A stretch of 64,000 nucleotides of DNA from Paracyclopina nana (Eukaryota; Arthropoda; Copepoda; Cyclopoida; Cyclopettidae), in contig JAGUCH010000001.1 of NCBI GenBank assembly GCA_019096065.1, positions 10,602,001 to 10,666,000 of the forward strand, read 5' to 3'. Under the pieces are notes generated by a model. It saw nothing but the letters and a program-made list of their open reading frames with translations, was not told the DNA's origin and made no database searches. Of the stretch, positions 26,378-36,400 are shown piece after piece (within the stretch, counting starts at the first letter, position 1; every line of letters begins with the position of its first letter). Both the position numbers and the translations under genes were made by a program.

Positions 26378-26691
26378 AGCTTGTTCTCATATATAACTCA
26401 GTAAGGCAGGCAGTAAGCAAAGCAAGGCACTTTGGAAGCTCATAACTCAGTAAGCACTGAGCCGATTGGAACCAAATTTGGAGTTATTCATTAGAGCATG
26501 TTGAATAATGCTGATTTTTCTCCCTTGCTTAACTGGTTTGCCTCACTTTCAAGATGAAAATTGGCATGAAGACTCTTCAATATGTCCTTATGAATTCCTC
26601 CAATTTTGGTTCCAATCGGATGAGTAGATGCTAAGATATAAGCGCGCAAAGTGCCATGCTTACCTTATAGAGATGTTTATGAGAACAAGCT
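26378..26691 (+). mobile_element. Foldback element copy B, internally deleted
   Basis: It has the same termini and outer arms as copy A (AGCTTGTTCTCAT ... ATGAGAACAAGCT) but is about 70 bp shorter. The central part holding the CATCCGGATCGGAGG words of both arms is missing. It lies in the same orientation as copy A, about 270 bp downstream, within the same outer element. Confidence 0.75.
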
Positions 26692-26811
26692 TTTAACTGC
26701 ATATCCATTTTTTAGTTGTGTGCGGTATTTAGTAGTGTGCGGTATTTGGTAGTGTGCGGTATTTAGTAGTGTGCGTTGCGTTGCGTTTGTGTGCGGTATT
26801 TAGTATATACG

Positions 26812-28742
26812 GCCAGAGTTTCAGTCTTGTTTTTGCCAAGCTTGGCCCATTTCTGCCATGTCAAGGTGAATTGAAGTGTAAGTTACCTTTTGTCATAAAG
26901 CAAAAAGACTCACATTTTTTGGCAAGCTAGGCACTCATAAAGAACGAGAGGATGATGACGAGCTCACTTAATGTACCGAGATTTTGGGGCCTATTGCAAA
27001 AAAAATATTTTTAGTCCATCATAAAATGAATGTATGTTGGAGACATTGAGCATTACTGAGACTGATTTATGGCCAGATACAGGCAAGCACACATGCTAAA
27101 GGTGTTTTTCTTCTTGCATGTCAAATGCAGATTTTTCATAAGAGAAAAAAGGACTCCTTCTGAGCGTCCACTCTTCAAAATCTTCATTGATCCGCGAATA
27201 AACGACCGTACTATATCGATTAAATGTTGACCTCCTCATTATTACCATGACCCATTCGGAGCAAAACTGGCTTAAGATGGTTTTTCTGCAATGGTTCTCA
27301 CTGTAAGAAGAGACCTTGCCTCACATTCCTGCACCTTGTTTAAGTGGGCTAACATTTGGCAAAGTTGCCAAAAACTCGATATTTTCCGTGCTGAGCAGGC
27401 GGATGTCTAAATGTCAAAAAATTCCAGGTCGGATTGAGAAAATGCTGACTTTATTTTATTTTAGAAAGTCGACCTCCTAGCGTCAGCAGGCCAAGAGTTG
27501 TGGTAAGCTGCAAGTAGTGAAGGAGAACTGAGATGAGACAAAAATGGCCATATTTCTCAAGTTACTCTCTCAGTAGGGGGAGTAGCACTCCTCCCACTTC
27601 TCAAGGCTAAAATTGAAAGTTACGCGAAAGGGACATCCTTCCAGACATCCAGCCAATATTGCATTTTTAAAGCCTCCATTTCCTCCAATTCACCGTTTTT
27701 CTTATGCACTTGGTGCAGCAGCAGTAGAAGCCCACTGCTAACACTTAAAGTAAAAAAGATTCGGCAATTTTTAGGCCACCACCACCTTCTCCTTGTATGG
27801 AAAAGCAGCCGTTACAGCGAAAGTAGATATCATTTAATGCTCAAAAATCCATTATAACGAGGAATGGCCGCCTGTGCTGCTGCTTTTTAAAAATTCGCTT
27901 TCTTTTTTTCAACAAGGAGGCTTGCTGGTTGAGAAAGCTTTTTTATCTCGAGCAATCAACTATTTTTTATGAGCCCTCTCCACGGCTTTTTTCATGTCCG
28001 AATTCATGTATTTTTTTGGAAGCAGCAGAGTGCTCGGGCTGAGGTAGAGTTTTTCTCCATAAAACCACCAGCCTGTCGGCTCATTTCTATAGTTCAGAAA
28101 AATGAGTGGATATCTTGGGGAAAATGGTTCCTAGGCCAAGAAGAAATGCTCGCTATTGCGCAACTACAGAGTTCGTAGTAATCCGTGAGTGTGAAAAAGT
28201 TTTCTTTGCAAAAGAATGATCAAACACAGCCAAAAACAAATTCAGGCAAGCTCACAAGGCCTTGACGCCGCCGCCACCGGAAGAGGAAAAAAGTTTATTT
28301 TTCCCAGCAAAAAATGGGGGGGAAAACCTCCGAGCACATATTCTTTACAAGCAAATGGATGAAAGCCACAATTGCCAATTGTTTGATTTTTCTCTTATAG
28401 GCCAATCATTCTTTTGTCGATGCGTACTGTGCTTCGTGAGGAAGTCCCATTACGCTGCGAATTGCTTTGGGAGCGACCAAAAGGGGAGAAAAGGAGTATT
28501 ATAAGCTAGGGGTGAATTCTGGGCCAAAATGAAGCCAGTCAGTCAGCCATGGCTGAAAGCAGCAGCCTACTTAGGCTAGTATTTCTCTGAAAGTTAGCGA
28601 TACACGTGCAAGCTTTGGCACTTAACAAATCGCCAACTTTTCCAACTCTAACTAGAACCCCCCAAAAAAGTGTGAGCACGATTGATTTCACAGGAGAAAG
28701 AAGCTTAAGTCCAACTTCTCGGTGATCTTCAAAGACCTTATT
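26812..28742. other. Intergenic; nothing recognised
   Basis: No gene or repeat that I can delimit. The sequence is rich in A/T runs with short GCC islands. The frames present (up to 80 codons) show no domain. Confidence 0.4.
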
Positions 28743-29126
28743 AGCTTGTTCTCATAAAAATTTCTATAAGGTAAGCAAGGCACTTTGCGCGCTTATATCT
28801 CAGCATCTACTCGTCCGATTGGAACCAAAATTGGAGGAATTCATAAGGATATATTGAAGAATATTCATGTCAATTTTCATCCGGATCGGAGGACGCTAAG
28901 GCCGCCTTACTGAAAGTGAGGCAAATCAGTTAAGCAAGGGAGAAAAATCAGCCACCCCCTTAGAGACCTCCGATACGGATGAAAATTGGCATGAAGATTC
29001 TTCAATACGCTCTTATGAATCCCTCCAAATTTGGTTCCAATCGGCTCAATACTTACTGAGTTATAAGCTTCCAAAGTGCCTTGCTTTGCTTACCGCCTGC
29101 CTTACTGAGTTTTATGAGAACAAGCT
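28743..29126 (-). mobile_element. Foldback element copy C (~384 bp, inverted relative to A and B)
   Basis: Starting AGCTTGTTCTCATAAAAA and ending TTTTATGAGAACAAGCT, this is the reverse complement of copy A along its full length, with few substitutions. It stands alone, outside the ACTAAATACCGC element, so the foldback unit is itself mobile and not part of that element. The flanks read TTATT and AATAT, and the target duplication cannot be fixed because the ends are palindromic. Confidence 0.8.
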
Positions 29127-29809
29127 AATATGATGCTCAACTTTTGTTCTGAATTCGTGGTTTTTTAAAAAAGAAAGCAGTTGCTTTTTACTGGCTTTTT
29201 TATGATGAAGTCTTCTTGTGACGCCCGCCTCCCATTTATGGCTTGCGTTAGTGCCTTATCAATAGCGGTGCGTCAGCAATTTTGATAATCATCAGGCAGT
29301 AAGAAAAGTTCCCTCACTCGCTAAAGAATTCCAAGCTCTCAAATGGTGATTTTAGTGCCAGAAATAAATCCCTCTCCCCTCTTGTCATGCATTTGACAAA
29401 ACTAGGCGCAAGTTTGCAGTTGTAAAGTTTGCGAATAATAACCCAGTTTGAGAAAAAAGCTCCTCGAAATCTAATACCCATCTTCCGGCCCTCCTCCTCT
29501 GCCAAGCTGCACTAACTTTTGCCGAGCCTAATGTGATCACAAGAAAAGTTTCCTGCTTTTAAAGATTCCCCTAAAAACAACAATAAGGCGTTGACAGTAG
29601 AATGCTGCAGCAGGGAGGTTATTGTATGCACAGTTGAACCAAATTCCACTATTGAATTAGGTCGAGAGCAAAAAACGGTTGATATCTTCAATTATTCAGC
29701 GAGAACGGTAAAAAAGTGTGCGATGGCAAAACCTAGGGCTGGGCTCATCTGAGATCTCATCTATGTAGCAACAGCTTTTTTAAGGTAAGGGGAAAAAATA
29801 AGTAAATGG
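29127..29809. other. Intergenic flank of the LTR retrotransposon; nothing recognised
   Basis: Neither a gene nor a repeat is visible. The last bases, CCTCA at 29,810–29,814, are the left target-site duplication of the retrotransposon. Confidence 0.4.
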
Positions 29810-29814
29810 CCTCA

Positions 29815-30018
29815 TGACTCGAAATAAGCCAAGATGACGACAACAATGAACCGAGGTTTGATCACAAGGATCGATTGCTATCTAGAACATGAATAAAGCG
29901 AGTGTTTCGTATGAAATCTTATATTGAACTGAACTTATTCTCTCAGCCGTACATTGAGCACATAAATTTAGTAATGAGAACGACGGGGCGCATATTAAGG
30001 TCTACAAATTCCACATCA
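29815..30018 (-). repeat. 3' LTR of the BEL/Pao element (204 bp)
   Basis: Plus-strand ends are TGACTCGAAATAAGCC and ...TTCCACATCA, so it has TG/CA termini in either orientation. It matches the other LTR at every base I compared. CCTCA precedes it. Confidence 0.95.
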
Positions 30019-30034
30019 AATTCCCCCTCTCCCG
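30019..30034 (-). other. Polypurine tract
   Basis: On the minus strand GGGAGAGGGGGAATT directly abuts the 3' LTR, as expected for the primer of plus-strand DNA synthesis. Confidence 0.75.
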
Positions 30035-30041
30035 AAAGAAG

Positions 30042-33000
30042 TCAGCGTTTCTTCAGTTTTCGCCGTTCCAAGCGCAAATGTTCTGTGTAGTTGACGTCGG
30101 AGTAAGTTGCTTGACCTCGACCATTTGCCAACTCGCTGTAGACGATGACACCGTTGAAGTCCCCCAATCTGCTGGTGATTCGCCCTAAAGGCGCGGCGGT
30201 GCGGAATTCCTCCAGCAATACTACGAAGGGGGTTTTTTGGTGATGGTCAGGGAAGTGGCCCAATTTATCGCATATTTCGCATCGATGATGGAGGGTGGGG
30301 CAAACCTCTGTCAAGTGTCCCGGCATGGCGCATGGCGTGTAGTTGCATTGCAGCAAAGATGGATCCATAGGACAATCGTTGGACTCGTGCCCTTCGTCGC
30401 CGCATAATGCGCAACAGTGGGGGAACAAATGTCCTGAGCCGGCCTGTTTTAGCATGTACGTCCGCCTGTCCACCTCTGCTGGGTACATGCCAAAGAGCTG
30501 CATGTACTGGGCCCGCGATTCCGCCGTCAGAGTGTCCGGATTTGGGGTCCAATGACGGTCACTCAGCAATGCTCGCGCAGATTGCAACAGCACTCCAGGA
30601 TCGACGAACTGTTTAACCTGCGAGAAGAACAGAGGCCACGCACGATGTGCAGTGACGTTATTTGTCTCAGGATCAACATAGGTGTCCCTAAAGAACCATT
30701 CGCCGAAGGGGCGCACAGAGGTCTCAGACAGATCTCTGTATGGGTGAATCAGTGGCCCCAAATTCACGCATTGAAGCAAGATGCAATGGATAATTCTTAC
30801 CACATCTGCCATCGGACCCATACCTTCAAGGTGCGCACATCGAATGGCCATTTGACGCATCAGCTCCACCATCACTGACGCTTCCCAGATGACCCTCAAG
30901 TTCATTTGTGCCGACCAGTCTTGGCACTCTCTGGTCCACTGGAAGTCCTCGTCTCGCAACACGTACCGCCTGTCGATTTCGTGTCCGTATGGAACAAAAT
31001 CTATCGGTGTTTTGATTGTTTCGGCAATAAATCGGCAGTCATTGCGCACTTCGTTCCATTCGGTTGTCAATTCTGGCTGCGGGTAGGCCATGAGGGCGAT
31101 GTTGGAGGCCTCGACTACTTGCCTTATCGCAAAAACTGCCCCTGTCGCATTCTGCATTTTTTCAATGGCCTCATGGATGCCAAATCCCCATTTTATTACA
31201 CCCGTTTCTTTGAAAAGTTGTCGTACTATATTTGGCAGTTGAACCCCGTTGAGCACTGCGCCGTCCCAAAGCATGTGCACCACCAATGATTTGTTGTTGA
31301 TGGTGACAAAAGCTACTGCTGCAAAAGCTCGCGCCCAGTTGTGCGGCACCTGCACTTTCAACCCCACTAGTTCGTCCCCAGTGGGACCCAGCAACTTTAT
31401 ATTCATAAGCCCAAAACTGCGAAATTCTTCGACAATTTGATACCTGCTCAAAAGGTTATGGAGGTTGTCATATTCCATGCCTTTGGTATAATGGATGACG
31501 ATGGGCTCCGTGTCGGGTTGGACGGCTCGAGGTCCTCGATGGATTGTCTGGAGCGAGGCTGCGGCGACGCTGAGGGTGCTGAAGACCGGGGTGGAGATCT
31601 CGTAGTCACGTTGATCCAAGCAATTTGCAGCCAGGACGCACCAATCTTCAGGGCAGTTGGGCACCAGCTTGTCACCTACCAAAAACCTCTTGCCAGGAAT
31701 AGCCAGGATGCATGCAGGTCCTTTTCTGGCCTCGATCACCGTGATGCCAGACTTCACGGACTCAGTGTCCGAGAACATGTCTTCCGAGGATGGATGCAGG
31801 GCAATACAATCGTCGATAACCTCGGCAACCGGCGGCAAAGGCCGTGGTTTCTGCGGGAGGCCTCCAGTTTCTTCAAATGCCTGCCTAACTGCCCGTTGAA
31901 TGTCCAGCTTACGTCGCTTGAGATTGGTGCTGGGTGTTTGCTGTGGCGGGGTGACGGAGCCTGAGCGAGGAGCGAGAACTTTATCGTGCATGCTAATTTG
32001 TTTTTTACCCGGTATTTTTCTTCTAGCCTGCATGGCTGCCCGTTGCGCGAGTTCCTCGTCGGATAGCTTGGACGTTGATGGTTGAGGCTCGGGCTCGTCA
32101 TCCGTTTCTTCAATGATGGCTTCGTCAATTACCTCATCTACCTCAGTGTCAGCGTCGGTGTCAACATCAGTGGATTCGACCTCATCCGCCCCTTCAAACC
32201 GGGTTGGGTCGCCGTAGATGATTGCCGTGGTGGGCTCGACCTCGTATTCAACTTCCAGATCGGAGATGCCTGGGAAGTGGACGTTAACCTCCAGCAGTTT
32301 ATCGCGTAGTGCAACAAACGTTTCATTTGGAATTGTTACAGCGCCGGCCGTGGAAGTCATTGTTCCAATAGATCGACAATTGAAGATCCTAGGGGACTGA
32401 TTTGGCAATAAATTTTGTGTTACCCCAGTTGTGCGTTCATGTTGGGTTGGCTCTCGGCCTAGTTCGACAGGCACATCAGATGCGACCCGGATTGCTCCAG
32501 CAGACGGCGTCTTGATCCTGGCGGCGATGTGGCGAATGTAACCCATGCTTTCTGGATCTTGAGACGTGAGCAGATGACCTAGAGCTCCGTACCTGGTATC
32601 GCTGAGCCTTTGCTCCACGCGTTTGGCATCCTCTGCGCGGTTGGCCGGTCCAAGATAGGGACTTACGTCAAATTTGATCGCGCTTTTAACCCACAGGTCG
32701 AACAAATGAGGGTGACAAATAGCCATAATCTTCGAGACTGCAGTATTATCGGTCATAAGTGAAATGCGCAGCGCGTTCATTTTTAAATCTGCCGCCCGAT
32801 GATTTCTAACAACGCGTTCAGACTTATCTGTTTCGTGGAGGTAGATGCGGCTGTGTCCGGCCATGAACACATTCGGGTTGCAGTAGAGTTCCGCCATGAT
32901 TCCGAAGTCCCCGGCTTGCAAGAGCTTGCTCGCGTCGTCCAGGAATACCACCTCTTCGAACTGATAGCGATCCTGAATTTTGTTCCGTTCGACATCGATC

Positions 33001-33425
33001 AAACGGCGTTTCTCCTCTTCGCTGCGGCGGTCCACTCGGCGTTGGTCAATGTACTTACGAGCGTCTTCAGACTTCGACCTCTTGGGCTCCTTATTGCGAT
33101 CTTTCGGCGAGCGCGACCGAGGTACTTGAGGCACCTTAAAAACCTCGGATTTCGGACGTTGGCGTCGTTCTTGATCTTCATCATCCTTGCTAGTATCTCG
33201 TCGAGATTTTCGAGAGGACATTTTGGCTCCGAGTCGGTTAATCAGGCGATCGCCGGAAGCGGATAATGGTTTGAGTGCTGTGCGCTTGACTAGGAATGAA
33301 AGCTGCGCGGAGATTGGTCTAAGATTCTGCTGTGCTGCAACAAGCGCGCCGATTGGGCGAGCGAGTTTTCGCTTCGCGGACGCGGCAAAATTCAAACCGA
33401 TGCGCCGCGACGGGTACTGCGACAA
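30042..33425 (-). CDS. Retrotransposon ORF3: large zinc-knuckle protein in the env position
   Basis: An intact 1,127-codon frame follows pol in the same frame, separated only by the ORF2 TGA. The nominal first codon is TTG and the first ATG is codon 69 (base 33,221), so it is made either by TGA readthrough or from that ATG. Residues 70–150 are basic and RS/RE-rich (RSRSPKDR, KEPKRSKSE). Residues 410–450 are acidic. KRRK near 503 resembles a nuclear localisation signal. The C-terminus has three consecutive zinc-knuckle-like motifs at about 1005–1062: CX2CX4HX4C, CX4CX4HX4C and CX2CX4HX4H. Residues ~640–790 recall an RNase D/WRN 3'–5' exonuclease fold (VIKWGFGI) but lack the DEDD acids. I see no signal peptide, membrane span or fusion peptide, so it is not an envelope. 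The role is unknown; nucleic-acid binding is the safest inference. Confidence 0.8.
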   Translation of the reverse strand: MSQYPSRRIGLNFAASAKRKLARPIGALVAAQQNLRPISAQLSFLVKRTALKPLSASGDRLINRLGAKMSSRKSRRDTSKDDEDQERRQRPKSEVFKVPQVPRSRSPKDRNKEPKRSKSEDARKYIDQRRVDRRSEEEKRRLIDVERNKIQDRYQFEEVVFLDDASKLLQAGDFGIMAELYCNPNVFMAGHSRIYLHETDKSERVVRNHRAADLKMNALRISLMTDNTAVSKIMAICHPHLFDLWVKSAIKFDVSPYLGPANRAEDAKRVEQRLSDTRYGALGHLLTSQDPESMGYIRHIAARIKTPSAGAIRVASDVPVELGREPTQHERTTGVTQNLLPNQSPRIFNCRSIGTMTSTAGAVTIPNETFVALRDKLLEVNVHFPGISDLEVEYEVEPTTAIIYGDPTRFEGADEVESTDVDTDADTEVDEVIDEAIIEETDDEPEPQPSTSKLSDEELAQRAAMQARRKIPGKKQISMHDKVLAPRSGSVTPPQQTPSTNLKRRKLDIQRAVRQAFEETGGLPQKPRPLPPVAEVIDDCIALHPSSEDMFSDTESVKSGITVIEARKGPACILAIPGKRFLVGDKLVPNCPEDWCVLAANCLDQRDYEISTPVFSTLSVAAASLQTIHRGPRAVQPDTEPIVIHYTKGMEYDNLHNLLSRYQIVEEFRSFGLMNIKLLGPTGDELVGLKVQVPHNWARAFAAVAFVTINNKSLVVHMLWDGAVLNGVQLPNIVRQLFKETGVIKWGFGIHEAIEKMQNATGAVFAIRQVVEASNIALMAYPQPELTTEWNEVRNDCRFIAETIKTPIDFVPYGHEIDRRYVLRDEDFQWTRECQDWSAQMNLRVIWEASVMVELMRQMAIRCAHLEGMGPMADVVRIIHCILLQCVNLGPLIHPYRDLSETSVRPFGEWFFRDTYVDPETNNVTAHRAWPLFFSQVKQFVDPGVLLQSARALLSDRHWTPNPDTLTAESRAQYMQLFGMYPAEVDRRTYMLKQAGSGHLFPHCCALCGDEGHESNDCPMDPSLLQCNYTPCAMPGHLTEVCPTLHHRCEICDKLGHFPDHHQKTPFVVLLEEFRTAAPLGRITSRLGDFNGVIVYSELANGRGQATYSDVNYTEHLRLERRKLKKR

Positions 33426-33452
33426 ATCAATTCCGAGGCCGCAGTGACCTTG

Positions 33453-36400
33453 TCATTCGAGATGGTGCAGGGGAATCAAGTTTGAGACCGCTTCAATTTT
33501 TTGTTGTCCTTCGATTTCTTGCACCCTTTGCAAAAATTTGGCACGCGACTTTTTTCCTTGCCTCCCTGAAAACGCTGGCGAGCAATCTACCGTTCTTACC
33601 GTCGCAGTGCGGTTGATACCTTTTTTGTCGAGGTGAAGTTCTTCGATGACTCCCATCTTCCAGTCGTTGCGGTGTGCAAATTGCCCTCGGTTACGTATGA
33701 GTACTGGTTGTCCTATGGCCAGATTTTTTGTCATGCTGCTCCAGTATGGCCTCGAGGCTAGGGCGTTGAACAGCTCTTTGTTCCAGTTATCCCATAGTTG
33801 CTGCAAGTAGCCTTTCACCTCCGAAAATTGTTTCGCTAGAGTCCCTGACTCTGCAAAATCTGTCGACATGACATGATTGGCTCGACCAATTAGGAGGTGA
33901 TTGGGAGTTAGCACCATTGCGCTGCTGTCCAATTCCGCCGGGACGTACTTGATGGGCCTAGAATTTATCAAATTTTCCGCTGCAACCACCGCGGTCCTGA
34001 AAGCATCTTCTGACCACACACTGCCGCTAGTGATCTTTAGAAATTGACGTTTAAAGGTTCGAACAAATACCTCTCCAAGTCCATTGTACTCGGGCGCCCT
34101 GGCTGGGCTGAAATCCCACCGAATAAGTTTACCTTCGTGTTGAATGTTGCGTACTTTTTCCCAGTCGATCTTGGCCAGCTGCGCATCAAAGATCAGCTTT
34201 GTTGCCCCTATAAAATTCGAGCCCTGATCCGATCGAACGTTATTTGGCGTTCCTCTGCGAGACATGAAGCGTGTGAATGCGTTGAGAAAGGAGTCTGTTG
34301 ACAAGTTCGACGCATCTTCCAAGTGTATTGCTTTGGTGTGATGGCATGCAATCACGAGTACATATTTCATTAACCTCGATTGCCCACGGCCAGACTTTAC
34401 CACGAATGGACCACAAAAGTCGATGCTCACCCTGGAGAACGGACGAAGAGGTTCATCAAACTTTGGCACGTCGCCCATCATTGGCTGATGTGGTTGGGAT
34501 TGCGGCGCACATTTGATGCATTTCCTTAGGACTGCCTTCACGACCTGTCGCAGCTTAGGCATGTAGAAAAGTTTGCGTACGCGCACCAATAGCTGATCCA
34601 CGGATAATGTGTGGCCATTGGACCTGTGGAAGTAGTCTATAATCTTTGAGGAGAGTTCAGATTTTACCAACAACAATGGGCGTTTGGTGGTCCAAGAGAT
34701 CCATTTGACGTCATCAATGCGACCCCTGGCTCGAATGACCCCATTAGCAGTCACATACGCATTGGATTTTTCCAGCTCGCTGTTTTGCTTCCATTTCCCA
34801 AATTGGACGTAATATTTCAGGTCGGTTTCGAAGGCGATTGCTTGTGCCGCGCGCACAACTAGTCGCAGCGGTGTAACACCATGTCTGCGAGTTAATCTGG
34901 AGAGAACCGAAGCATACTTGAACAAGTTTTCCGCAGATTTGTCGCCCCAATTGTGTACACGTTGATCGTAATTTATCATTGACTTAGCTGCTTCCTGCTG
35001 GTCTGACGCGATCTCGAAATTCCATGTTTGGGCCTCCAGACGACGGCATCTCCATTCTTCCGCCCTGGCCCTAGTGATGGCTGCAACAAATTCCTGCTCC
35101 GATGAACATTGGGCGGCTATTATTTCATCGCACGTAGCAACAAAAACCGCGTTGATCCCGTCCACAACTAGAGCTTCGTTTTGCTCTTCTAACGCAATCT
35201 CAGGCCTCTCTGATGTTGGGAATTCCATTTGGAGCAGGTCGGGTCCCTTTTTCCATAGTGAGGACTCCTCCAGCGATTCGAGGCTGATTCCCTTAGTCGC
35301 GAGATCTGCAGGATTTTGCGAAGTGTTGATATACGCCCAGTCCTTTTGCGAGCTTTGCTCGAGGATTTCGAGTATGCGTCTGGAAATGAATGGCTCAACA
35401 ATGATTAGTGGTTTGAATATCCATCGAAGCACTGTGATCGAATCCGACCAGAATTTTACCCTAGGTATACTTAGCTGCTCGGCGATGTCATTGGCAACTT
35501 GAGTGCCAAGCTCAGCTGCCAAAAGTTCTTTTTGCGGAATCGTTCTTGCTCCCTTTTTGCACAGCCTTCGCTTGCACTGGACGAATCGAACCGTTGTGCT
35601 TTCCCCATCTTTTTGCCTTAGATAAACCACGGTAGAATACATTCGACTGGAAGCGTCGCAGAAAACGTGTAGCTCGGGTTCGACGCGGTCACTTTGCATT
35701 ATCGCTCGTGGGAATTCTATGCGACTTATTTTCGACAAGTCGCTCAAATATGAACTCCAATTTTCCGTGAGGCTTGGCGATTCAATTGCATCATCCCACC
35801 CTGGTTTTGGATCTAGAAAACATACATCTTGCAGCAGGAGCCTTCCTTTGCAAGTGACTGGCTCCAGGTAACCTATCGGATCAAAACAAAGCCCATTCAC
35901 CCTGAAAACGTTGCGCTTGGTGAGCAGTCGATGCTCAGGTTCAATGACCAGATCCTTGTAGCCAAGCATGTCGGTTGAAGGCACCCATTTGCACCCGAGA
36001 GCTTTTGATGTTCCCACTTGGATCTCCTGCTCTATCGTTGATTCTAGACCTAATAGTGATGGATCCAAGAGCTTGATTAGCTTACTCGAGTTGGTGACAA
36101 CTTTTCTCAATTCCAGCCCTGCTTTGGAACAAGCGTCACGTAATTCAAAGAACAGCGCCGCTAATTGATCCTCATCGAAATTCGAGGGCAATAAATCATC
36201 CATGTAAAGTGACTGCTTGACCGTGTCAATCAGGTGATGATGCCCTAGTTCTTTGAAATGGGTGTTAAGGCAAAACAGGGTCGCGAATGGGGCTGCCACG
36301 TTTCCGAATGGCCAACGCGTGAATTCGTAAGCGTTACCTTCATATATGATGCGATGGAATTGATAGTCATCGGGGTGTAGCAGAAACTGCAAATACATTC

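Larger units (their letters stand above)
25542..26811. mobile_element. 1.27-kb inverted-repeat element with terminal ACTAAATACCGCACAC arrays
   Basis: The left end (25,542–25,650) has ATACTAAATACCGCACAC, then AAACGCAACGCAACGC, then three or four 16-bp units ACTACTAAATACCGCAC. The right end (26,719–26,811) is the mirror image, with GTGCGGTATTTAGTAGT units, GCGTTGCGTTGCGTTT and GTGTGCGGTATTTAGTAT. A small palindrome of the same words lies at about 26,211–26,266. Two copies of an unrelated ~385-bp foldback element fill the interior. No transposase frame is present. Confidence 0.75.

Noticed and set aside
30042-33425. ORF3 as a retroviral envelope
   Set aside because: It has no signal peptide, hydrophobic span or fusion segment. 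The C-terminus is zinc-knuckle and lysine-rich.
30265-33616. Many plus-strand frames across the retrotransposon
   Set aside because: They are antisense shadows of the intact minus-strand ORF2 and ORF3.
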